Source of the DNA: an uncultured Lactobacillus sp.
GTDB lineage: Bacteria; Bacillota; Bacilli; Lactobacillales; Lactobacillaceae
Reading direction: 5' to 3'
NCBI GenBank assembly: GCA_947565635.1
Contig: CANOGU010000001.1
Coordinates: forward strand, 62,001 to 126,000
Length of the DNA stretch: 64,000 bases
Shown here: positions 8,216-16,885 of the stretch, in pieces
How positions within the stretch are numbered: the first letter of the stretch is position 1
Layout: each line of letters begins with the position of its first letter
Position numbers and translations under genes: made by a program
Notes under the pieces: model-generated
Told to the model about the DNA's origin: nothing
What the model saw: the letters and a program-made list of their open reading frames with translations, nothing else
The model's database searches: none

Positions 8216-9097
8216 ATGGAATTAAGAGTTTTAAGATATTTTCTTGCGGTTTGTGAAGCAAAAAATATATCAAAGGCAGCTAAAACTCTTCATATTAGTC
8301 AACCATCGCTTTCACGCCAATTGAAAAATTTAGAGGCTGAACTTGGCGTAACTTTGTTTTATCGTGGACATCAGGAAATTACTCTTACTCAAGAAGGATA
8401 TTATCTTCAGGAACATGCAGAAGAAATAATTTCTTTGACCAATAAAACACAACAAAATCTAAAACGCTCTCAAATTATATCTGGTGAATTATACATCGGA
8501 GCAGGAGAAAGTATTGCAACTAAACGTGTAATGGATATTATACATCGAATTTTACAGAACTATCCTCAAGTAAAAATTCACTTCTTTAATGGAAATTCAT
8601 CCATGATTGAAAGCAAGCTTGAGCGTGGACTATTAGACTTTGGAATTACAATGGGCCAATATGATACTACTCAAAATTTTAATAGTCTGACCCTTCCTGA
8701 AATTAATGAATATGGTGTGATTGTAAGTAAAAATCACCCATTAGCTGATCATTCCTGTATTACTGCCGAAGATTTACAAAATTATCCTGTCATTATGTCG
8801 AAACATACGGCTGATTCTGATAACTTTAGAGATTGGTATACTGAGTCAAAAAAGTTAAATATCGTGGCTACATTTAACTTACCTGATAATTTGCAGTATC
8901 TCGTATACAAGGGACCTTATTGCCTATTGATATATAAAGATTTGCTTCCTTTAGATAAGAGTAACTTATGCTTTTTACCACTTGAGCCTAAAATTATTGA
9001 CCATAATCGGTTGATTTGGAGTTCAAGAAATCAACTATCAAATGTTGCAAGTCTATTTCTTAAACTGATACGAGATTCTATAAAAAGCAAAAATTAA
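8216..9097 (+). CDS. LysR-family transcriptional regulator
   Basis: A 293-residue LysR protein. The N-terminal winged helix-turn-helix is at residues 1-60 (SKAAKTLHISQPSLSRQLKNLEAELG) and the effector-binding domain spans about residues 90-290. The AAGGAAGGAA ribosome site precedes the ATG. It follows xerS by 70 bases and ends at a bidirectional terminator. The neighbouring gene at 9155 converges on it, so no divergent target is apparent. Ligand unknown. Confidence 0.88.
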   Translation: MELRVLRYFLAVCEAKNISKAAKTLHISQPSLSRQLKNLEAELGVTLFYRGHQEITLTQEGYYLQEHAEEIISLTNKTQQNLKRSQIISGELYIGAGESIATKRVMDIIHRILQNYPQVKIHFFNGNSSMIESKLERGLLDFGITMGQYDTTQNFNSLTLPEINEYGVIVSKNHPLADHSCITAEDLQNYPVIMSKHTADSDNFRDWYTESKKLNIVATFNLPDNLQYLVYKGPYCLLIYKDLLPLDKSNLCFLPLEPKIIDHNRLIWSSRNQLSNVASLFLKLIRDSIKSKN

Positions 9098-9106
9098 TTT
9101 ATACAT

Positions 9107-9153
9107 AAAAAAACGATTTGAAGATCTAAAAAAGATTTTCAAATCGTTTTTTA
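9107..9153. terminator. Bidirectional terminator between convergent genes
   Basis: Long stem AAAAAACGATTTGAA / TTCAAATCGTTTTTT with an inner AGATC pairing. The A tract upstream and T tract downstream let it serve both the LysR gene (+) and the gene at 9155 (-). Confidence 0.85.
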
Positions 9154-9154
9154 A

Positions 9155-10267
9155 TTAATGACTTTGCTGACTAGCAGCAGATTGTTGGTTGTTTTGTGCT
9201 TGTCCTTGATTATTGTGGTTAGTATCTGAGCTGTTGTTACTATTATTGGCTTGTGATTGTTGACTAGATTCTTTATTATCAGAGGATTGGGTTGATGTAC
9301 TACTTTGACTTTGAGAATGTTGACTTTCCTCGTTATGTTCTTCTGATTTGCTACTTTGCGATGAACTAGATTGTTGGCTACTACTTGAAGAACTTTCACT
9401 TGATTGACTAGATTGAGTATTTGAATTTCCAGAATCAATATCAATATCAAAACTATCATCAGCTTTTGGATGGTATACTCTATGACTCTTCTTTGTGGCT
9501 GTCTTAGCTCTCAATGCTTTTGGAGTACTTACCTTAATTGCATTGATTTCTGTATATGTCCCCTCTTGAGAAATATTGTATCCAGCATAAGCAAAACGCA
9601 AGTAGAATGAAAAGCTCGTCAAGACTAAGTGGCCGCCCTTTTCTTTTAAGGTGTATTCAACCTTTAACCTTTTAAGTGCTCCCTCATTATCTAATCCAGA
9701 TGCATTACCTTTAAGCTTTTTAATTAGCTTACTGTGGGTCTTATTCCAGAATTTTAGACTATTACCATTGTAGCTAACGCGATAGATAGAGCCAGATTTC
9801 TTAAGTTTCATATCGCCTTTAATTGCTTTACTTCCGCTTAAAATAATTGCTGGGTCGAATTGGCTAACTACTTTATTAGGAGTCATAGTAGAAGAAGCTT
9901 TCCACTTTGGACTACCAGTATTATCCCACATTTTTTGATATACTTTGTCTTCATTTAGCCACATAGATGTCTTATCAACTTTAGCTTGTGCCTTAAGTGG
10001 ATCATTTTGATATTCCCCAGTCCAAGTTCTTGTAGCTTGAATTCCGGGTGAATTCTTTACATTAAATTTATAGCTTTTGAAATCGGTATTGAGTGCTTCT
10101 GCAATAATTTCTTTGTCACTACTATTACTTGTAGCAGAATTAACAGCGGTAGGACTACTACTTTTAATAGCACTTGTGTTCATAGCTAATATAACTTGAA
10201 AAACGATTACCAGTCCTAGACCAATACCAGCGACTAGTCCTAATATTTTTAAAAACTTATTTTTCAT
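9155..10267 (-). CDS. Membrane-anchored extracellular protein with S/Q/N-rich tail
   Basis: A 370-residue protein of unknown function. Residues about 8-29 form a single hydrophobic segment (a signal-anchor; there is no lipobox cysteine), which would place the rest outside the cell. The middle part (about residues 50-260) looks like a folded domain of beta-rich character, with WTGEYQNDP and AYAGYNISQEGTY. The last 95 or so residues are a Ser/Gln/Asn low-complexity tail, probably disordered and cell-wall spanning. A similar tail is on the PBP1A at 28401. I do not recognise the domain. It is expressed alone, between two terminators. Confidence 0.75.
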   Translation of the reverse strand: MKNKFLKILGLVAGIGLGLVIVFQVILAMNTSAIKSSSPTAVNSATSNSSDKEIIAEALNTDFKSYKFNVKNSPGIQATRTWTGEYQNDPLKAQAKVDKTSMWLNEDKVYQKMWDNTGSPKWKASSTMTPNKVVSQFDPAIILSGSKAIKGDMKLKKSGSIYRVSYNGNSLKFWNKTHSKLIKKLKGNASGLDNEGALKRLKVEYTLKEKGGHLVLTSFSFYLRFAYAGYNISQEGTYTEINAIKVSTPKALRAKTATKKSHRVYHPKADDSFDIDIDSGNSNTQSSQSSESSSSSSQQSSSSQSSKSEEHNEESQHSQSQSSTSTQSSDNKESSQQSQANNSNNSSDTNHNNQGQAQNNQQSAASQQSH

Positions 10268-10307
10268 TTAATCACTCTCGTTTTAAGTTCATATAATTTA
10301 CTTTATT

Positions 10308-10346
10308 AAAAAAATAGGAAAGCAACTTTAGCTCTCCTATTTTTGA
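10308..10346 (-). terminator. Terminator of the degV gene
   Basis: Read on the - strand, AAAAATAGGAGAGC pairs with GCTTTCCTATTTTT across a seven-base loop and ends in a T run. Confidence 0.8.
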
Positions 10347-10351
10347 TATGA

Positions 10352-11239
10352 TTATTTTTTACTAAAGTCCATTTTATCTATGTCTGCCATCCAAGTAATA
10401 CCAAGAGATTTTTCTCCTAAATAGGTAGCAATTACGGAACTAAAATTGAACATTTTAATGGTCATATTAGGGAAAGCAGCTTGAAAATCATTTTTAACCT
10501 TAGTAGCCTGCTCTAAATCATTAGAATTATAAACTGCTAATGACAATTTATCCTTAATAGGCGAATTATTAATTCGCTCAATAGTGATATTTTCAGCCTT
10601 CTTAACAGCTCTTTTCATGGAACGAACTTTATCAAAACTTACGATTTGATAATCATCCTTTTTAAATGTTAAAAGTGGCTTAATTTGAAGCATAGTACCA
10701 ATAAAAGCACTTGCATTACTCAAACGGCCGCCGCGCACTAAGTTATTCAAATCATCTACAACGAAAAGAACATCAATTGTATCTCTAATTTCGTCTAACT
10801 TAGCTAGAATTTCTTTAGGTTCCCAACCATTTTTAATCATTTTAGCAGCTGCTAGCACTAGATTTCCCATTGAACGAACGGTCATTGCTGGATCATAAGG
10901 ATAAAGATTAAATTCAGGATGATTATGAGCTAAAGTAACTAAACTGTTATAAAAGCCAGAAATACCAGATGTTAAGGGAATAGCAATAATAGCTTCATAA
11001 CCTTCATTTTTCAATTTTTGGCATAATTCAAGCATAGTACCCGGACTAGGCTGCGAAGTCTTAGGAAAAGGTGCTCCATCGCGTTCTAGCTCAAAAAGCT
11101 TCTCTGCAGTAATATCTACCCCATCCATGTATTGCTTATCCCCAATAATAACCGGAATAGGTACTACTGTAATATCATTGGCCTTGGCTTCTTCTGGGCT
11201 TATATCACTAGTACTATCTGTAATGAGTGCTATCTTCAC
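10352..11239 (-). CDS. DegV family fatty-acid-binding protein
   Basis: A 295-residue DegV protein. The N-terminus ITDSTSDIS and the SQPSPG segment (about residues 60-65) form the lipid headgroup pocket; the second half contains RGGRLSNASAFIGTMLQIKPLL, a hallmark of the family. DegV/FakB proteins bind fatty acids and present them to the FakA kinase; which lipid this one takes is not readable. The start is GTG, preceded by an AAGGTAGG ribosome-site-like run. A MarR regulator lies upstream on the same strand, separated by a weak hairpin. A second DegV paralogue is at 21491. Confidence 0.88.
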   Translation of the reverse strand: MKIALITDSTSDISPEEAKANDITVVPIPVIIGDKQYMDGVDITAEKLFELERDGAPFPKTSQPSPGTMLELCQKLKNEGYEAIIAIPLTSGISGFYNSLVTLAHNHPEFNLYPYDPAMTVRSMGNLVLAAAKMIKNGWEPKEILAKLDEIRDTIDVLFVVDDLNNLVRGGRLSNASAFIGTMLQIKPLLTFKKDDYQIVSFDKVRSMKRAVKKAENITIERINNSPIKDKLSLAVYNSNDLEQATKVKNDFQAAFPNMTIKMFNFSSVIATYLGEKSLGITWMADIDKMDFSKK

Positions 11240-11257
11240 GTGTGAAAACCTACCTTA

Positions 11258-11291
11258 AAATTAAAATGGCAGCATTAAGTTGCATGCTGCA
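11258..11291 (-). terminator. Weak terminator between marR-type gene and degV
   Basis: On the - strand GCAGCAT and ATGCTGC form a stem with an eight-base loop, followed by CATTTTAATTTT. The T tract is interrupted, so termination may be partial. Confidence 0.45.
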
Positions 11292-11354
11292 ATACTACTT
11301 ATCAAAATGAAATTATATCATAAAATCCGACGTTTTTTAAACATAATCGATGAT

Positions 11355-11765
11355 TTATACTTCATCTGTTACAAGGTTGTTAACAATAAGTTGTAGTTTA
11401 CTATCAAACTCCTGTATTTTTTCTTCACTCCAACTAGAAAAAATTTGTGCTTCAATTTGAGCTAGAACTTTTTTTAATTCTTGAGCTTTAGCTAACCCTT
11501 CATTATTTAGATTTAAAGATTTACTAGAATCTTTCTTTGAACGTTCTACTTTAATTAAAGACGCAGTTTTCTTCTGCTTGATTTGTCTACTTAGGGTCGA
11601 AAGCGATATACTTAATTCCTGTGCTAATTCTCCCATCGTCAAAGTTTCATTCTGATGATGATCAAAGAATAGTAATAAGCGAGTTTGAGAGAGATTTAAT
11701 CCACACTTTTTATTAATCACTCGCTTAATATTCTCGCTAACGCTATTAAATATTAAGACATTCAT
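11355..11765 (-). CDS. MarR-family transcriptional regulator
   Basis: About 136 residues with the MarR winged helix (about residues 25-100): SQTRLLLFFDHHQ, MGELAQELSISLSTLSRQIKQ for the recognition helix, then a charged wing (VERSKKDSSKS). The ATG at 11765 is preferred because AGGTGG lies eight bases before it; the upstream in-frame GTG lacks a ribosome site. A 12-bp-arm palindrome lies in the divergent promoter region upstream and may be its operator. Ligand unknown. Confidence 0.83.
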   Translation of the reverse strand: MNVLIFNSVSENIKRVINKKCGLNLSQTRLLLFFDHHQNETLTMGELAQELSISLSTLSRQIKQKKTASLIKVERSKKDSSKSLNLNNEGLAKAQELKKVLAQIEAQIFSSWSEEKIQEFDSKLQLIVNNLVTDEV

Positions 11766-11829
11766 TTTATTTACCACCTATACTTAATTTTCCCATTTTT
11801 TCTAATCAACAATAATTCTAAGACATAAT

Positions 11830-11881
11830 TTAATTTTTCACAAGATTCGTGAAAAATTAACAATATTAGTGAAAGAATCAC
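11830..11881. promoter_or_regulatory. Palindromic operator candidate between the MarR gene and rqcH
   Basis: Arms 11830-11841 (TTAATTTTTCAC) and 11849-11860 are perfect reverse complements around a seven-base spacer. A second GTGA-AAGAA-TCAC palindrome follows at 11869-11881 and shares the GTGAAA half-site. MarR proteins bind such palindromes and usually repress their own gene. Confidence 0.55.
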
Positions 11882-11953
11882 ATGTTTATTTAACAAGGAA
11901 ATTCAAGAGATTAAAGAGTATAATTAAATATACTGTTTTAAAGGAGGATATTT

Positions 11954-13645
11954 ATGGCTTTTGATGGTTTATTTATTCATAGTCTTCTACAAGATCTCTC
12001 CCCTACTCTGGTTGGAGGAAAACTTACTAAAATATACCAACCATTTGAACAAGATTTAGTTTTAAATTTCAGGAAAGATCGTAAGAATCAGCGTTTACTG
12101 ATTTCTGCTAATGCTCAAAATCCACGCTTTTATATTACAAATGATACAATTGCAAATCCTGACGTTGCTCCTACTTTTGTTATGGTTTTGCGGAAATATT
12201 TAGAAGGATCAGTTCTTCAAAAAATCGAACAAATCGGTGTTGAGAGAATAGTTAACTTTCATTTTTCTAATCGAAATGAATTAGGAGATGAAATGCAGCT
12301 TATTTTATCAGTAGAATTGATGGGACGACATAGTAATGTGATTTTATATAATGCGGATAATAATAAAATTATTGATTTGCTTAAAAGAATCAATCCTGAT
12401 GAAAACCGCGCTCGCTTATTACTTCCACATGCCCCTTATGAACTCCCTCCTCTTCTTCCAGGAATCAACGGTTTTGACCTTTCTGCTGATGGCTTCACTG
12501 AATTAAAGGAAAAGTATTCTGAACCAGCAGATTTTGTAAAACAATTTAATGGTTTAGATGGAGATGATAAAAAAGAACTTACTGGTTACTTAGAAGACGA
12601 TTTTTCATATAGTTCTTTACAGACATTTTTTAATCAATTTAATAGACCAAAAGGATATGTATTACAAACCATTAAGCATAAGGATCGTGTATATACTTAT
12701 CTACCATATCATCTAGAATTAAATTTGATTTATTCTAATGACGATGTCAATAAAACATTAGACGAGTTTTATCGTGATCAGGCCAATCGTGAATGGGTAA
12801 AGCAAAAGTCTAAAAGAATTGAAAATATTGTTAATAATGAGCTTAAAAAACTTAAAAAGAAGATTATTAAGTTACGTAAGCAATTAGATCAAGCCGAGAA
12901 TTCTGAAGAATATCGAATTAAGGGTGAATTACTTAATGCTTATCTTCATGAAGTAAAGGCTGGGATGACAAGTATTGATCTACCAAATTATTATAAAAAT
13001 AATAAGCCCTTAAAAATAAAACTTGATCCCGCACTTTCACCTGCTAGAAATGCACAAAAATACTTTACTCGTTATCAAAAATTACGTAATTCAATTAAAC
13101 ATGTTAATGAACAAATTAAATTAGCAAACGAGAACTTAGATTACTTTGATTCTATCCAAACTGCAATTGATAATGCGGATCCACAAGATATTGATGCAAT
13201 TAGCGATGAATTGATTAATCAAGGCTATCTAAAAGAACAAAATCATAATCATCGCCGGAAGAAAAAGATTAGCGAAAAAAATTTGAATACTTTCAAACTA
13301 AGTGATGGTAAAAAAGTATTAGTTGGTAAAAATAATTATCAAAATGATTGGCTAACTTTAAAAAAGGCAGACAAACGTGATTACTGGTTCCATGTCAAAA
13401 ATATGCCTGGCTCTCATGTCATTTTGCAGGACAATGATCCAAGTGATGAAGATATCAAAGAAGCAGCCGAAATTGCTGCCTATTTCTCTAAAGGAAAGAA
13501 TTCTAGTCACGTCCCAGTTGATTATGTGCAAGTTAAAAGAATTAAAAAACCTAATGGTGCTAAGCCTGGTTTTGTCATTTATACTGGTCAGAATTCAATC
13601 GAAGTCACTCCCAATGAAAAAGATATTTTAGAAAAAAGAATATAG
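11954..13645 (+). CDS. rqcH: Ribosome quality control factor RqcH (NFACT family)
   Basis: A 563-residue NFACT protein, formerly called fibronectin-binding protein. RqcH binds obstructed 50S subunits and adds C-terminal alanine tails to stalled nascent chains. The NFACT-N domain covers about residues 1-210 (MAFDGLFIHSLLQDLSP start, LMGRHSNVIL), followed by a coiled-coil region (about residues 270-420) and the NFACT-R domain (about 450-560; DYWFHVKNMPGSHVIL). The AAAGGAGG ribosome site is very good. It is transcribed against its neighbours and ends at a bidirectional terminator shared with carB. Confidence 0.93.
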   Translation: MAFDGLFIHSLLQDLSPTLVGGKLTKIYQPFEQDLVLNFRKDRKNQRLLISANAQNPRFYITNDTIANPDVAPTFVMVLRKYLEGSVLQKIEQIGVERIVNFHFSNRNELGDEMQLILSVELMGRHSNVILYNADNNKIIDLLKRINPDENRARLLLPHAPYELPPLLPGINGFDLSADGFTELKEKYSEPADFVKQFNGLDGDDKKELTGYLEDDFSYSSLQTFFNQFNRPKGYVLQTIKHKDRVYTYLPYHLELNLIYSNDDVNKTLDEFYRDQANREWVKQKSKRIENIVNNELKKLKKKIIKLRKQLDQAENSEEYRIKGELLNAYLHEVKAGMTSIDLPNYYKNNKPLKIKLDPALSPARNAQKYFTRYQKLRNSIKHVNEQIKLANENLDYFDSIQTAIDNADPQDIDAISDELINQGYLKEQNHNHRRKKKISEKNLNTFKLSDGKKVLVGKNNYQNDWLTLKKADKRDYWFHVKNMPGSHVILQDNDPSDEDIKEAAEIAAYFSKGKNSSHVPVDYVQVKRIKKPNGAKPGFVIYTGQNSIEVTPNEKDILEKRI

Positions 13646-13684
13646 AAAAAAGCGTTCATATCAAAATGAGCGCTTTTTCTATAT
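13641..13684. terminator. Bidirectional terminator between rqcH and carB
   Basis: Stem ATAGAAAAA-GCG-TCAT / ATGA-CGC-TTTTTCTAT with a loop of about six bases. It is A-rich before and T-rich after, so it can work in both directions. Confidence 0.8.
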
Positions 13685-13717
13685 TCTCTAAATTTACATA
13701 ATAAATAATATTTAATT

Positions 13718-16700
13718 TTACAAAGGCTGAGTAGTCATTGCTAAAGTTTCAAGTACTATTAAAACATCTTGCGCTGATTGTAAACTAGAAAAAACAGGAA
13801 TATGTGTGCTTAAAGCTGCATCTTTAATCATAATTGCATCATGACTAGCAGAGTCGGATAAACTGGTTACGTTGATTACTAGATTAATTCGGTGCTGCTT
13901 TATCTTTTCAAGTAAGCTATTGCTTCCCTCTTGAACCTTTTCAATAATTCCTGTTGTTATTCCCTCTTCAGCTAATACATTTGCAGTACCTTCAGTTGCT
14001 AAAAGCTTAAAACCTAACTGATGAAAACGTGCAGCTATTTTAATTGCATTATGTTTTTCAGAATCTTTAACCGAAATAAAGACAGTACCATATGTTGAAA
14101 TCATTAAATCACTGCCTTCATATCCTTTAAACAAGGCAGTCGGCAAATGCTTGGCTCGTCCCATCACACTACCAGAGGTCTTCATCTTAGAATCAAAGGT
14201 ATTTTCACTACTATATGATAAATAAGAAAAGACGGGCATTTTAACGTGAATTAAGTCGTTTGATGGCCAAATATCGCTTGGAAGATCTAATTCAGACAAT
14301 GTACTTCCTAACAAAACTTTCATTGTTATAGCTGTAATATCTTTTTTTAGTGCTTTAGTTAGAAAAGCTACATTGTGTCCAGAGTAACTTTTAATTTGTA
14401 ATAAATAGATTTGATCATTAGCTAGTAAAAAGTGTAAGTTAACTGGTCCTCTTAAATTAAGTTTAGTGGCAATACTAATTGCACTATCACGTAATCTACG
14501 CTGATCATTAGTTGATAAATTTTGTGGACGATAGACAGCTATGGAGTCACTGGCATGTGAGCCGGTCTGTTCAAAGTGTTCAATAATTCCGGGAATAGTA
14601 ACATTTTTACCATCAGAAATAGCAGTCACTTCATACTTTTTACCTTCAATAAACTTCGAAACATTCATATGCTCTAATGAATTTTCAGCAATATATCTTT
14701 GTAAAGCTGGTAAATCAAAGACCACAGCAGATTTTTGCTTCTTACCGTTACTTGTACCACCAATTAAAGCTGGAAAACCATTTCTTTTAACAAAAGCTAA
14801 AATGCTTTCTTCATTATCGCATTGAAGAGCTGGGACTGGATTAACGCCGGCCTGATATACTTCGTCTGCATGATCTTCCCTTAGAATTTCCTTCAAATTA
14901 GGCTGACCTAAAATTGTTAGACCATGTTCTAAGAGTGAACTGCGATATTCATTAATCTGTTTGCCAGAAAATTGCGTTACCACTTCTTTGATATTTTCTT
15001 TCCATGCAACTTCAAGAATATTTTCTAAAGTAATTGGTTCAAAGTAAATTCGATCGCATACATCATACGCTGCACTCACACTTTCTGGATTATTACTAAT
15101 AATCACAGGGCTAATTCCTTGCTCTTTTAAGGTCTTGGCAGCATGGTAGAGCATATAATCAAACTCACCAGTTAGAGATACTTGAAATGGCTTTAATCCT
15201 AAAAGAAGGCATTTTTTCGAATTAGATAGCGGTATTATTTCATCTTCAATTCCATAACTACTGTAAACAGCTTGAATATTAGGATGGATTAACCCAGCTG
15301 TTCCATCAATTTCAATATAGCTAGGCTTAATTGACCATTTTTTACATAAATCAGCAATTGATTTTTCATCTTGCTGCGTAATTTCAGCAATTAATCGATT
15401 AGAAAAACCATTTTTCTTTACTTTCAGCATTAAATCAGCTGTAAGTTCATCATTACGTAATTTCTTTAATAAAATCAAAATATGATTAAACTTCTGCAAA
15501 AATACTAAATGAATATGTAAAAGCTGGTGAAGAGTGTGGTAATTAATTCCCTTTGCTATCGCGGCTAATAGTGTAATTAGGTGTATTTCATTAGGCTTCG
15601 ATAGATCTTGCAATAATTCTTTTTCGCTTTTTTTATATTCCTTTTTAAAGGTCTTAACATTATTAGAAAAACCAGTAGTTGACTGGAGAGCCTTTAAAAA
15701 TGCACTTTCAAAGTTACGACCAATTCCTAGAGCTTGGCCTCCGGAAGTGGTTTTATTATTAAGAGTGTAGTGATTATAACCAGCTTCTGTGAAAGACCAA
15801 TAAGGTAATTTTACAAAGCAAGCATCTTGCACGGGATCAACAGCAGCAGAAATTCCAGATTGTGGATCGGTAATTTCATTTAAATTATAGCCAAGTGCAA
15901 TTTTGGCCGTTACATATCCAATAGAATATACGCCACTTCTATAAGAAAGCAAACTACTCTGAGTCAAACGGGGCTTAATACTTAATACTTTAAAATTAAA
16001 GTCTTCCCCACTTTGCTTAACAGCAAAATGAATACTCAAAGCTCCATGTAAATTAAGACAATTAGCAATCTTTCGACAGCAATTTCTTAAGCGTTGAATT
16101 TGATTATTATTTCTAGTTAAAATTGGCGTCACTAATAAAGAATCTGAAGAATTAATACCAACTGGTTCTAAACTACCAATATTTCCTACAAATACAAAAT
16201 TTCCATTATTATCCCGAACAATATCAAAAATTAATTCTTCCCAATTCGATAAATCTTCAGTTAAACGATAATCTTTCCAATTAAAATGGTCATCAGCTTC
16301 TTCGTCTAAGAAGTATTGCTCTAATTGAGTTAGATTTTCTAAAGAGATCATGCTATCGGGGCGATAATGCTGCTTTTTTGATAAAAGCAAAGGAAAATGA
16401 GCATGTTCAATTACTCGCCTTAAGTCCTCTTCTTTTTCTAACAGCCATTGATTGGCCACCGCAATCTTATTTGCTTTAAGAAAACTATAGAAATTATGAG
16501 GAGCTGATAGACTCAATGCCAAGCTGTTAATAGTTAGTAACTCAATATTCATTTGGGTTAAGATGCCCGACTCTAATAATTCACTGGTAAGTTTTAAAGC
16601 CGGTTTGCCCCCAAAAGCCGGAATAATAGCATCTGGCTTCTCCATCCGAATGATTCGCTTCACAAAAGGCAACGTCATTGGTTCAAGATATACATTTACA

Positions 16701-16882
16701 TTAGGATGCGGATCTGTTGTGACGGTTGCAGGATTGGGATTAATCAATACAACTTGTACGTTACTTTCTTCAAAAGCCGTTAACGCTTGTTTAGCAAGAA
16801 TATCAAGTTCTGTTACTTCTCCAACAATACTTGGCCCCGCTCCAATAACAAGAACTTTATTAATTTCATTATGTAAAGGCAT
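13718..16882 (-). CDS. carB: Degenerate carbamoyl-phosphate synthase large subunit
   Basis: A 1054-residue protein with the full CarB layout: two ATP-grasp halves (about residues 1-400 and 550-920), an oligomerisation linker and a C-terminal MGS-like allosteric domain (about 925-1050). Key residues are missing. In the first half the Glu and Asn metal ligands (E299/N301 in E. coli) are Ser301 and Lys303, the ATP Arg169 is Ser168, the glycine loop is gone and Gln285 is His285. In the second half Glu841, Asn843, Arg845 and Arg715 are Gln829, Lys831, Tyr833 and Gly708. The frame is unbroken. By family knowledge neither site should bind Mg-ATP normally. It lies three bases after carA. Confidence 0.85.
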   Translation of the reverse strand: MPLHNEINKVLVIGAGPSIVGEVTELDILAKQALTAFEESNVQVVLINPNPATVTTDPHPNVNVYLEPMTLPFVKRIIRMEKPDAIIPAFGGKPALKLTSELLESGILTQMNIELLTINSLALSLSAPHNFYSFLKANKIAVANQWLLEKEEDLRRVIEHAHFPLLLSKKQHYRPDSMISLENLTQLEQYFLDEEADDHFNWKDYRLTEDLSNWEELIFDIVRDNNGNFVFVGNIGSLEPVGINSSDSLLVTPILTRNNNQIQRLRNCCRKIANCLNLHGALSIHFAVKQSGEDFNFKVLSIKPRLTQSSLLSYRSGVYSIGYVTAKIALGYNLNEITDPQSGISAAVDPVQDACFVKLPYWSFTEAGYNHYTLNNKTTSGGQALGIGRNFESAFLKALQSTTGFSNNVKTFKKEYKKSEKELLQDLSKPNEIHLITLLAAIAKGINYHTLHQLLHIHLVFLQKFNHILILLKKLRNDELTADLMLKVKKNGFSNRLIAEITQQDEKSIADLCKKWSIKPSYIEIDGTAGLIHPNIQAVYSSYGIEDEIIPLSNSKKCLLLGLKPFQVSLTGEFDYMLYHAAKTLKEQGISPVIISNNPESVSAAYDVCDRIYFEPITLENILEVAWKENIKEVVTQFSGKQINEYRSSLLEHGLTILGQPNLKEILREDHADEVYQAGVNPVPALQCDNEESILAFVKRNGFPALIGGTSNGKKQKSAVVFDLPALQRYIAENSLEHMNVSKFIEGKKYEVTAISDGKNVTIPGIIEHFEQTGSHASDSIAVYRPQNLSTNDQRRLRDSAISIATKLNLRGPVNLHFLLANDQIYLLQIKSYSGHNVAFLTKALKKDITAITMKVLLGSTLSELDLPSDIWPSNDLIHVKMPVFSYLSYSSENTFDSKMKTSGSVMGRAKHLPTALFKGYEGSDLMISTYGTVFISVKDSEKHNAIKIAARFHQLGFKLLATEGTANVLAEEGITTGIIEKVQEGSNSLLEKIKQHRINLVINVTSLSDSASHDAIMIKDAALSTHIPVFSSLQSAQDVLIVLETLAMTTQPL

Positions 16883-16885
16883 AGT

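Noticed and set aside
9151-9459. A 102-codon frame inside the S/Q/N-rich tail
   Set aside because: Low-complexity repeats of Ser, Gln and Asn codons create open shadow frames; the same happens at the tail of PBP1A.
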